Shown here: positions 1 through 6,521 of the stretch, in pieces
How positions within the stretch are numbered: position 1 is the stretch's first letter
Layout of the letters: every line of letters starts with the position of its first letter
NCBI GenBank assembly: GCA_044220535.1
Contig: JBGAQU010000014.1
Span: forward strand, 1-38,638
Length of the DNA: 38,638 nt
Direction of reading: 5' to 3'
Source: JBDHTS01 sp044220535
Lineage (GTDB): Bacteria > Pseudomonadota > Alphaproteobacteria > Micavibrionales > Micavibrionaceae
The notes under the pieces: model-generated
Databases searched by the model: none
What the model was told of the DNA's origin: nothing
Seen by the model: the letters and a program-made list of their open reading frames with translations, nothing else
Made by a program: the position numbers and the translations under genes

Positions 1-177
1 GGGTTGCGGACGTTCACTGGTAAAGGTGGAGGCGCTGCCAATATTAGCGAGAGTTTGATAAACCTTTTTAATGATGCCTTCAATATCTTCCGCCGCGACC
101 TGATTATTCGCGAAGTGGGCGGAAACAATATCGGATGTCAGCATAAGCAATTGTTCATGGTTAGCAGAATCCGCCAT
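1..177 (-). CDS. MucR/Ros-family transcriptional regulator, N-terminal part (runs off the left edge)
   Basis: The minus strand encodes 59 codons that begin MADSANHEQLLMLTSDIVSA and then run out of the window. A run of the form 'L..LT.DIVSA...NN.V....' followed by an acidic helix and a 'VY..L..I' segment is the typical start of Ros/MucR regulators. These are alphaproteobacterial zinc-finger DNA-binding proteins that control exopolysaccharide, motility and cell-cycle genes. The zinc finger itself lies outside the window. The ATG at 177 is preceded by an AGAGGA-type ribosome site about 8 bases upstream. Family assignment rests on the N-terminal third only. The 127 bases between this gene and tsaB are AT-rich and show nothing else. 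Confidence 0.75.
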   Translation of the reverse strand, partial: MADSANHEQLLMLTSDIVSAHFANNQVAAEDIEGIIKKVYQTLANIGSASTFTSERPQP

Positions 178-304
178 GGATTTTTTCCTCTTTTTACAAT
201 GATGATCTAAATTGGCCCCTTTATGATGATTTCAGCCAAGAAATACAAGTATTTTTTATTTGTTTTATTATATTAGATTATTCAGGGAGGCTTTTTACTT
301 GATC

Positions 305-997
305 TTACGTACCGACAACCCGACCAGGTTTTTTGGGCATGCTGACATCCGCACCGCGGAGGTAGAGCGGTTCGGCGGACAAGGAACGACCTGCATTATG
401 GCGTTCCCACGCAATCGTGGCGACCATGCAGGGATCCGGCAGGATAAAGCCAGGAATATGCTGCCCCCTGAACGCCTTACCAGTAACTTCCACCAGACGT
501 TCAACCCCATCACCAATGGATGCGCCATGCATTGAAGGATGTGTGGCCAGGATTCCTGAATCCATACAGATTGCATCGCCGGCTGGCCTTATCCCGTTGA
601 AAAACTGGACGTAAAAATCTTCCCGCTTGGTTTCGAGGATGACGGCCACATCCCCCTTATTTTCGATGGCGTATTGCCGGGCCAATGTCTCCAATGTGGT
701 CACGCCGGCAACCGGGCAATCGAGCGCCGTGCCGAACGCCCGGGCGGTGGACAGGCCTATCCGCAGGCCGGTGAAGGCGCCCGGCCCCACCGTCACGGCA
801 ACAAGTCCAATATCGGCATAGGTGATGCCAGCCCTTGCGATGATGTCTTCAATCATCGGCACCAGGCGTTCGGACTGGCCGCGCTGCATGGGTTCGGTCC
901 GGGCAGTGAAGGTTTCGGACCGCGTATCCATGACCGCGACCGAACAGCCCTGCATGGCCGTGTCGAGGGCGAGGATATAGCGCCGGTCCGGATTCAT
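305..997 (-). CDS. tsaB: tRNA threonylcarbamoyladenosine biosynthesis protein TsaB
   Basis: TsaB is the non-catalytic partner of TsaD in the complex that makes t6A37 in ANN-decoding tRNAs. The 230-residue product has the ASKHA-type start 'ILALDTAMQGCSVAV' (residues 8-22) and the family signature GPGAFTGLRIG (71-81), and its length is normal. The start codon shares one base with the stop of the upstream nitroreductase gene (TGATG), so the two are almost certainly co-transcribed and translationally coupled. In many alphaproteobacteria tsaB lies next to nfu and usp, as it nearly does here, where a plus-strand deacetylase-like gene intervenes. The call is firm. Confidence 0.93.
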   Translation of the reverse strand: MNPDRRYILALDTAMQGCSVAVMDTRSETFTARTEPMQRGQSERLVPMIEDIIARAGITYADIGLVAVTVGPGAFTGLRIGLSTARAFGTALDCPVAGVTTLETLARQYAIENKGDVAVILETKREDFYVQFFNGIRPAGDAICMDSGILATHPSMHGASIGDGVERLVEVTGKAFRGQHIPGFILPDPCMVATIAWERHNAGRSLSAEPLYLRGADVSMPKKPGRVVGT

Positions 998-1587
998 CAG
1001 ATGATCTTGCAGGCCTGGTCGAAGCCCAGACGCGGATTGCGCGGATAGAGGCTTTTTTCATCGCCGTAACCGATATTGCAGAGGAAATTCACCTGCACAT
1101 CCATATCGGGGAAGAATTCCTTTTTCACGCCGTCAGCATTGAAGCCGGACATCGGCCCGCAATCAAGACCCAAAGCCCGCGCCGCGATCATCATATACGC
1201 GCCCTGCAGCGTACCGTTGCGCATGGCGGCGTCACGGATTTTTTCCGGCTTGCCTTCGAACCAGCTGCGGGCATTTGCCTGAGGAAACAGAACGCCAAAA
1301 TTTTCGTAGAATTTCAGATCATTGGCGATGATGGCCGTGAAAGGCGCCTTCATGGTTTTGTCACGGTTGCCTTCGTCCATGAACGGCTTCAGGCGTTCCT
1401 TGGCTTCCTTCGTGCGGACAAACAGGAAACGAGCCGGACAGGAGTTCGCGCTGGTCGGGCCCCATTTCATCAGGTCATAGACTGCCTGGATCAGGACATC
1501 GGACACATCACGATCCTGCCAGCCGTTATATGTGCGGGCGGTGCGGAAAATGGCGTCAAGCGACTGGTCGTTTAGAATATTGCTCAT
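997..1587 (-). CDS. Nitroreductase-family FMN oxidoreductase, RutE/HadB-like
   Basis: The 196-residue product resembles the RutE/HadB branch of the nitroreductase family, which are FMN-dependent NAD(P)H oxidoreductases such as malonic semialdehyde reductase. Visible signs are the N-terminal 'LDAIFRTARTYNGW', the substrate-pocket segment 'LMKWGPTSANSCPARFLFV', and the C-terminal 'ALGLDCGPMSGFN' followed by 'NFLCNIGYGD'. I start it at the ATG at 1587 (MSNIL), which has an AGAGGT site 5-6 bases upstream; a start six codons earlier lacks one. No rut pyrimidine-degradation genes are nearby, so a RutE role is not supported. A general quinone, enal or nitro-compound reductase is as likely. It overlaps tsaB by one base. 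Confidence 0.85.
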   Translation of the reverse strand: MSNILNDQSLDAIFRTARTYNGWQDRDVSDVLIQAVYDLMKWGPTSANSCPARFLFVRTKEAKERLKPFMDEGNRDKTMKAPFTAIIANDLKFYENFGVLFPQANARSWFEGKPEKIRDAAMRNGTLQGAYMMIAARALGLDCGPMSGFNADGVKKEFFPDMDVQVNFLCNIGYGDEKSLYPRNPRLGFDQACKII

Positions 1588-1657
1588 AAGATACCTCTGC
1601 CTCATGACTACAATCGGGTACGGGCCGCGTCAATATAATCCGTTTTGTAATATTGTT

Positions 1658-1686
1658 GTCATCCCTTCGCTACGCTGCGGGATGAC
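1658..1686. repeat. Short palindromic repeat, 29 bp (solo form of the GTCATCCC family)
   Basis: Perfect 8-base arms GTCATCCC and GGGATGAC enclose ttcgctacgctgc. The right 25 bases are identical to the right end of the 84-bp element at 21272-21355. It lies between the divergent nitroreductase and deacetylase-like genes, so it is not acting as a simple terminator between convergent genes. Confidence 0.85.
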
Positions 1687-1760
1687 AAGAAAAAAGAAGA
1701 TTTATTCATACCCTCAAGTATACTGGCATTTTGCCTGTCTTTCATCCTATAGTCCGCGTC

Positions 1761-2819
1761 ATGATCACACGGATTTTACTAACCATCATTGCAGCCGCCA
1801 TGCTGACGTCTTTTGTGGCTATGGAAAGTTGTGCCCAGATATTGGAGGATGACAGCCAGGCTGCGGTGATCATGGTTTATCATCATATCGGCGATGATGA
1901 CGATCCCACGGACAGCGTGCGGACGGAGCAGTTTGAAGCGCATATCCGCGAACTGAAAGACGGCGACTATACCATCCGTCCCCTGCCCCAGATCGTTGCC
2001 GATTTCCGCAGTCATACCGCGCAGCCGCCGCATGCGATCGCCATTACTTTTGATGGTGGGCATAAATCGATTTTGAAAGACGCGGTGCCGCTGCTGCTCG
2101 AAAAAAACCTGCCGTTTACCATCTTTATCGCCCCGGCGCAGCTGGATCAGAATTTGCCCGATTATATCGGCTGGGACGATGTGAAACGCTTGAGCAAGAA
2201 CAAGTTGGTGACGTTCGGGCTGCATCCCTCCGATTATACAAGACTGATTGGCAAGCCGGATGCGGAAATCAAACGCCAGATCAATACGGCCAAGGCACGG
2301 TTCAGGGAGAAACTAGGCACAGATGCAACGCTGTTTGCGTATCCGTTCGGGGAATACAGCCTGCATTACCGGGATTTTGTGGAGCAAAGCGGATTTATCG
2401 CGGCATTTGGCCAGCAGTCGGGCGTGGCGTCGGCGGATGGCGATGCGATGACCCTGCCGCGCTTCAGTGTGACGGAAGGATATGGTGATATCGACCGTTT
2501 CCGCATGATTGCAGAGGCTTTACCACTGCCTGTCTCGGGCGTTGAACCGAAAGACCCGCATCTGAACACGGCGACACCGTCGATCGGCTTTACGGTTGAC
2601 CCGGATTTGAAGTCGCGGCTGGCGTCGCTGTCCTGTTTCGTTTCGGATCAGCCTGCACCGAAGATTCACAAGGTCGGCGAGGATCGGGTGGAAATAAGGC
2701 TGGCTCAGCCTTTAGGGACGGATAAGGCGCGGGTGAACTGCACATTGCCCGTCTCACAGGAAACGCCGGACGACCCGCCAAGATGGCGCTGGTGGGGTAT
2801 GCTGGTGACCGGACCTTAG
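1761..2819 (+). CDS. Secreted polysaccharide deacetylase-like protein with altered active-site motifs
   Basis: The 352-residue product starts with a signal peptide (MITRILLTIIAAAMLTSF, cleavage near residue 25). It then has 'VIMVYHHIGDD' (36-46), typical of the NodB/PgaB carbohydrate esterase 4 fold. The first catalytic motif, normally TFDDG, reads TFDGG (96-100), so the second Asp, a metal ligand, is missing. The second motif, normally H(S/T)xxH, reads GLHPSDYT (153-160) and keeps a single His. A 'YPFGEYS' motif (194-200) is kept. The fold is clear, but deacetylase activity is doubtful; it may be a binding or regulatory homologue. About 100 C-terminal residues form an extra domain I do not recognise. 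I chose the ATG at 1761 because it starts the signal peptide. Its 3' end overlaps nfu by 4 bases, convergently. Confidence 0.82.
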   Translation: MITRILLTIIAAAMLTSFVAMESCAQILEDDSQAAVIMVYHHIGDDDDPTDSVRTEQFEAHIRELKDGDYTIRPLPQIVADFRSHTAQPPHAIAITFDGGHKSILKDAVPLLLEKNLPFTIFIAPAQLDQNLPDYIGWDDVKRLSKNKLVTFGLHPSDYTRLIGKPDAEIKRQINTAKARFREKLGTDATLFAYPFGEYSLHYRDFVEQSGFIAAFGQQSGVASADGDAMTLPRFSVTEGYGDIDRFRMIAEALPLPVSGVEPKDPHLNTATPSIGFTVDPDLKSRLASLSCFVSDQPAPKIHKVGEDRVEIRLAQPLGTDKARVNCTLPVSQETPDDPPRWRWWGMLVTGP

Positions 2820-3361
2820 AGCGATTGCTCGACTGCTATCACTTCGGGTACGTAATGTTTGAGCATGCTTTCGATGCCTGCTTTCAGAGTGACGGCAGAG
2901 CTGGGGCAGCCGGAGCATGCGCCCTGCATGCGCAGATAGACGATCCCGTCTTCAAAGCGGACGAAATTGATATCGCCGCCATCGCGGGCGACCGCCGGGC
3001 GAACGCGCAGTTCGATCAGTTCCTTGATCTGCTTGACCAACGGATCGCTCTCTTCATCCGCCTCTTCAGCATTTGCGCCTTCAATGACCGGGCCGCCAAT
3101 GGTGAAATGTTCCATGATCGCGCCGAGAACGTGGGGACGGAGCATGATCCAGTCGCGCGTTTCGTTTTTGGTGACGGAGACGAAATCATGGCCGAAAAAT
3201 ACGCCCTCCACACCATTGATGGATAGAAGCCGTCGGGCCAGAGGCGACGATGCCGCCTGATCGGTGTTTTTGAATTCCGCCGTTCCCCTGGGCATAACAG
3301 TGTGACCGGGGAGGAATTTAACCGTGGCGGGATTTGGCGTTTCTTCGGTTTGTATGAACAT
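2816..3361 (-). CDS. nfuA: Nfu-type iron-sulfur cluster scaffold protein
   Basis: The 181-residue product has an N-terminal Nfu domain (MFIQTEETPNPATVKFLPG, with a 'GVEGVFFGHDFVSVTK' segment) and a C-terminal NifU-like domain carrying the cluster-binding CSGC at Cys149 and Cys152. This layout matches the alphaproteobacterial and mitochondrial NFU1 type, which delivers [4Fe-4S] clusters to client enzymes in the cytosol. It is the last gene of a minus-strand run and starts 9 bases after the universal stress protein gene. The symbol follows common usage for this family; E. coli NfuA has a different N-terminal domain. Confidence 0.92.
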   Translation of the reverse strand: MFIQTEETPNPATVKFLPGHTVMPRGTAEFKNTDQAASSPLARRLLSINGVEGVFFGHDFVSVTKNETRDWIMLRPHVLGAIMEHFTIGGPVIEGANAEEADEESDPLVKQIKELIELRVRPAVARDGGDINFVRFEDGIVYLRMQGACSGCPSSAVTLKAGIESMLKHYVPEVIAVEQSL

Positions 3362-3370
3362 TTTGTATTC

Positions 3371-3898
3371 CTATAGCGCGATCGTATCCACTTTTTGCGG
3401 ATCGAGATGTCCGGGCACCACCAGCACAGGAACCCGCATGCGGCTCAGCCCCTTGCCCGTAAAATAGCTAACCAGCGGGCCAGGGCCAGAAGACGCCGTG
3501 CCCGCACCCAGCATGACCACGCGGATCATCGTGTCTTCGTTGACCGTTTCGATCAGCGCGTCCTGGCGGTTGCCTTCCTTTATATATAGGACGGGCGTCA
3601 TGCCGTTCAACTCATACACATCTTTTGCCAGCGACCAGATGTATTTTTCCGCCTGCTGACGCAGTTCGTGGCGCATCATCGCCTCCACATTGCCCCAGTG
3701 CTGGAATTCATCGATGGTCATGACGTGCAGAATGCCGACATGGGCGCGGTGGGTCTGCGCCCTGCGCGCGGCATAGCGAAGGGCGACGCGGAATTCATCG
3801 GTATCTTCCGCCACGACCAGATAGATACCGCCATCGCCGCGCCGGTTATTGCGGCGCGGTTCGTCTATGATTTCGGCATCGATGACATCCTGTGTCAC
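3371..3898 (-). CDS. Universal stress protein, UspA family
   Basis: The 175-residue single-domain Usp has a beta strand 'YLVVAEDTDEFRVALRYAARRA', followed by 'VGILHVMTIDEF'. The C-terminal nucleotide-site segment is 'VVMLGAGTASSGPGPLVSYF' with 'VPVLVVPG' after it. The first 20 or so residues are charged and poorly conserved. Usp proteins bind ATP or sense stress; the specific role is unknown. It is packed between the TIGR02186 gene (12-base gap) and nfu (9-base gap), which points to one transcript. Confidence 0.88.
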   Translation of the reverse strand: MTQDVIDAEIIDEPRRNNRRGDGGIYLVVAEDTDEFRVALRYAARRAQTHRAHVGILHVMTIDEFQHWGNVEAMMRHELRQQAEKYIWSLAKDVYELNGMTPVLYIKEGNRQDALIETVNEDTMIRVVMLGAGTASSGPGPLVSYFTGKGLSRMRVPVLVVPGHLDPQKVDTIAL

Positions 3899-3910
3899 AG
3901 TTCTATTCCT

Positions 3911-4747
3911 TTATTCGCGCCGCGCGGCCATGTGGGAGGCCCAGCCTGTGGCCAGCGCCAGTATAATCGCCGCCAGACCATACAATATGGAGCGATTATG
4001 TGCAAAATCATACACGCCGGCGTTAAACCCGACCTGTGCCACCCTTAGGGGAATTTGGCGCTGGCTGACCATGGCGCCGTCGCGGAACAGGTAGCTGTCG
4101 ATGGTGTAAATTCCCGTGGGGACATCGGGCGGCAGATAGAAGTCCGCACGGAAAAAGTTATTATCCATGAAATGGATACGACGCGGCTCCAGCGGGAACA
4201 GCCCGTGCATCTGGCGGCCCAGGATTAAAGCTTCGCGGAATTTATCAACGGTCGCATCATCCTCATCGCCCGAATAGCGGAATTCCATGCCGCCGAGGCC
4301 TATCTGGTGCGAGGCCAGTGCGGACTGTGGTGCGATGTTTTCCATGGGGCGGCTGGAGGCAAGGTCGTAATAGACTGGCACATCGTCGAAGGTGAGGGAC
4401 TGACGGTTCATCCAGATTCCCGCCAACTGGTCCTTACGCCGAACGGTCAGAGCCGTTTCGGGGCCACGGACGACGATGACAACATCACCTGTTTCGCGGC
4501 GCACGCCAAAGAGAGACATGGTCGCGCCGTTGAAGCCAGTGGTGATATCGACATGATCGTCAGCGAGATTGATGTTGAGGGCGGGGATGGTTGCGTGGGA
4601 TGGGGTTGGCAGAAGCAGCAAAAATAAAAGTATCGTCATCCCCGCGAAGGCGGGGATCCGACGATAGATCTGGGATTTGCGATCTTCATCGCCGGATCCC
4701 CGCCTTCGCGGGGATGACGATTGAGGTTTTTGACACCTATTGATCAT
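3911..4747 (-). CDS. TIGR02186-type membrane-anchored protein with a repeat inserted in its signal peptide
   Basis: The 278-residue product resembles the TIGR02186 family, conserved in alphaproteobacteria and, as I recall, often encoded beside TauE/SafE-type exporters. A periplasmic beta-rich domain ('GATMSLFGVRRETGDVVIVVRGP', broken here: GATMSLFGVRR then ETGDVVIVVRGP) is followed by one C-terminal membrane segment (ILYGLAAIILALATGWAS) and a short charged tail. Its ATG overlaps the stop of the TSUP gene by four bases (ATGA). Codons 11-38 are an 84-bp palindromic repeat. Without them, MINRCQKPQS would run straight into ILLFLLLLPTPSHA, a textbook signal peptide. An ATG inside the repeat at 4639 could serve as an alternative start and would leave a signal peptide lacking positive charges. 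Function is unknown; an accessory role to the neighbouring exporter is inference. Confidence 0.82.
   Translation of the reverse strand: MINRCQKPQSSSPRRRGSGDEDRKSQIYRRIPAFAGMTILLFLLLLPTPSHATIPALNINLADDHVDITTGFNGATMSLFGVRRETGDVVIVVRGPETALTVRRKDQLAGIWMNRQSLTFDDVPVYYDLASSRPMENIAPQSALASHQIGLGGMEFRYSGDEDDATVDKFREALILGRQMHGLFPLEPRRIHFMDNNFFRADFYLPPDVPTGIYTIDSYLFRDGAMVSQRQIPLRVAQVGFNAGVYDFAHNRSILYGLAAIILALATGWASHMAARRE
4635..4718. repeat. 84-bp palindromic element inside the TIGR02186 coding sequence
   Basis: The first and last 25 bases are perfect inverted repeats, and each arm is itself close to palindromic (GTCATCCCCGC, gaag, GCGGGGAT). The 34-base centre has no clear match to the other copy. The length equals that of the element at 21272-21355. 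It is 28 codons long, has no stop in the reading frame used, and leaves the gene's frame unchanged. Confidence 0.92.
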
Positions 4748-5688
4748 CGCGGCACCATGACGGATGAATAGATGTCGGCGGGTTTAATCAGTAATGTCCC
4801 GGCAAGCTGGAAGCTGACCACCAGAAGCATAAGGGCCAGAAGGATACGCGCATGAACCCCTTTGACCCGCCTTGCGGCCTTCAAACCCAATTGTGCGCCG
4901 ATGACGCCGCCGGAAACCAGGAGCGCGGCGAGAACGAGATCGACCGTATGGCTGGTCACGGCGTGCATGAAGGTGGCGAAGATGGATGTCATTAAAATCT
5001 GAAGCATTGACGTGCCGGCGACCATCAGCGGCGGCATGCCCAGAATATAAATCATGGCAGGCACCAGAATAAATCCGCCGCCCACGCCAAGCACGGACAC
5101 CAATATGCCGCCAACCAAACCGATGCCCGCGGGTAAGAATACGCTGACATAGAGACGTGAATGCGGGAATTTCATTTTATAGGGCAACGCCCGCAGGAAC
5201 GGATGATGCGCCAGGCGCGAGCGTTCCTCGCTCACTGCTTTCTTCAGCAGCACACTGACGCTTTCAACCAGCATCAGGCTGCCCATGGTGCCCAGGAGAA
5301 GGATGTAGAGGATGGGAATGATGAGATCGATCTGGCCGATATGCTGCATCAGCCGGAACAGGAAGACGCCGATCATCGTTCCCATCATACTGCCCGCGAA
5401 CATGACCAACGCCAGGCGCACGTCGACATTGCCGCGCCGCCAGTGGCCCAGCACGCCATTGGTGCTGACCGCGACAAGCTGGTTCGCCTGGGTGCCCACG
5501 GCTATGGCGGGCGGCATGCCCATGAAAATCAGGAACGGTGTCGTGAGAAAGCCGCCACCGACGCCGAACATCCCCGATAAAAAACCAACAACAGCCCCCA
5601 GCATGAGAATGGACTCAGCCGGCACTGTGATTTCGGCAATGGGAAGGTAGATAAGCATCTGGGTGATTAGCTGATTAGCATCAGCCAA
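4744..5688 (-). CDS. TSUP-family (TauE/SafE) anion exporter
   Basis: The 314-residue membrane protein has about eight hydrophobic segments in two pseudo-repeats. Each repeat carries the family glycine motif: 'SGMFGVGGGFLTTPFLIFMG' near residue 40 and 'VSVLGVGGGFILVPAMIYIL' near 195. TSUP proteins move sulfite, sulfonates, sulfoacetate and similar anions across the inner membrane; the substrate here cannot be read from sequence. The best start is the TTG at 5688, with AAGGAG four bases upstream; an in-frame ATG at 5658 has no ribosome site. The gene starts 15 bases after an upstream secreted-protein gene and overlaps the TIGR02186 gene by 4 bases. Confidence 0.88.
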   Translation of the reverse strand: MADANQLITQMLIYLPIAEITVPAESILMLGAVVGFLSGMFGVGGGFLTTPFLIFMGMPPAIAVGTQANQLVAVSTNGVLGHWRRGNVDVRLALVMFAGSMMGTMIGVFLFRLMQHIGQIDLIIPILYILLLGTMGSLMLVESVSVLLKKAVSEERSRLAHHPFLRALPYKMKFPHSRLYVSVFLPAGIGLVGGILVSVLGVGGGFILVPAMIYILGMPPLMVAGTSMLQILMTSIFATFMHAVTSHTVDLVLAALLVSGGVIGAQLGLKAARRVKGVHARILLALMLLVVSFQLAGTLLIKPADIYSSVMVPR

Positions 5689-5694
5689 TCAGCT
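5669..5694 (-). promoter_or_regulatory. Hairpin over the start codon of the TSUP exporter gene
   Basis: Perfect 8-base arms (AGCTGATT and AATCAGCT) with a 10-base loop. The TTG start codon (5688-5686) sits in the stem on the 5' arm of the mRNA, and the AAGGAG ribosome site (5693-5698) touches its base. Such a stem could reduce initiation unless ribosomes arriving from the upstream gene open it. The structure is seen; the regulatory role is inference. Confidence 0.4.
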
Positions 5695-5703
5695 CCTTAA
5701 AAC

Positions 5704-6360
5704 TCAGTAAATCGTCTGCGTCTTGCCGTCTGGATTCTGGAAGCGTTTTCTTGGATCGCCCATAAAGTCGCGGTAATAGCCGTTGATCAATTGGTGTTCG
5801 CCTTGCAGAAAATCGACAGAGCTGGCGACGTTCAGGAAATCCTTTTTCCATTCCGGATAAAAATTCGCCTGGGCCGAGCATTCGAGGATATAAACATGAT
5901 TATTGTATAAAGACGCGAACATCAGCGCGCTTTTTTGCATCATCGGGCCGGGTACCGCATCCCAGTAAGCAACTTCGGCGCTGCCCGCATAGCCCTTACC
6001 CAGGCCGGCAGAGTCGGCCGTCCGGAAAATTTCGGGGTTGTCGTATTCGCCGAGATATTTGTTCCAGAAGTTCGTGCTGAAATCGATTTTCTGGATTTCG
6101 TCTTCATATTGCTGGGGAAAGATGCTGTAGCGCAGATCGTCGCGCACCCGGACGCGGCAGGCCGCGTGCCCCCTGCCCGACGGCGCCATGACGGTGACGA
6201 CATCGTCCGGCTGCTGACTGTTAATGATTTTCCAGGTGTCGGGATAGGTCATGGACAGGCCGGTTTTGGTGTCACGCCAGACGAAATAATCCGCTTTGGC
6301 GGCGTGGATGCAGCCCAGCATGATGACCGTACAAAACATAATGGTTTGAAAAAGCCGCAT
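5704..6360 (-). CDS. Secreted protein of unknown function, first gene of the exporter operon
   Basis: The 218-residue product has a signal peptide (MRLFQTIMFCTVIMLGC..., probable cleavage after HAAKA at 24). The mature start, 'YFVWRDTKTGLSMTYPDTWKI', resembles the first strands of PsbP-like domains, where a 'YP..W' motif is common. Two cysteines in the mature part (in HAACRVR and ILECSAQ) could form a disulfide. It lies 15 bases upstream of the TSUP gene on the same strand, so a periplasmic accessory role is possible. I do not recognise the family with confidence. Confidence 0.6.
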   Translation of the reverse strand: MRLFQTIMFCTVIMLGCIHAAKADYFVWRDTKTGLSMTYPDTWKIINSQQPDDVVTVMAPSGRGHAACRVRVRDDLRYSIFPQQYEDEIQKIDFSTNFWNKYLGEYDNPEIFRTADSAGLGKGYAGSAEVAYWDAVPGPMMQKSALMFASLYNNHVYILECSAQANFYPEWKKDFLNVASSVDFLQGEHQLINGYYRDFMGDPRKRFQNPDGKTQTIY

Positions 6361-6436
6361 ATTTCACTCCAGATTCTAAACGGTATAGTGACATTTTCTA
6401 GGGAAAATGCCAAAGGAATTGTGTCATATATGATCT

Positions 6437-6462
6437 GTCATCCCCGCGAAGGCGGGGATGAC
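6437..6462. repeat. Short palindromic repeat, 26 bp
   Basis: Perfect 11-base arms (GTCATCCCCGC and GCGGGGATGAC) with a GAAG loop. It is the solo form of the arms of the 84-bp element at 4635-4718. It lies between the divergent secreted-protein gene and mntH. Confidence 0.9.
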
Positions 6463-6521
6463 GATGCGTTGATATGACTTGTTTATTTACGAATCTTTTT
6501 AAGATGGATATACTCCACATT

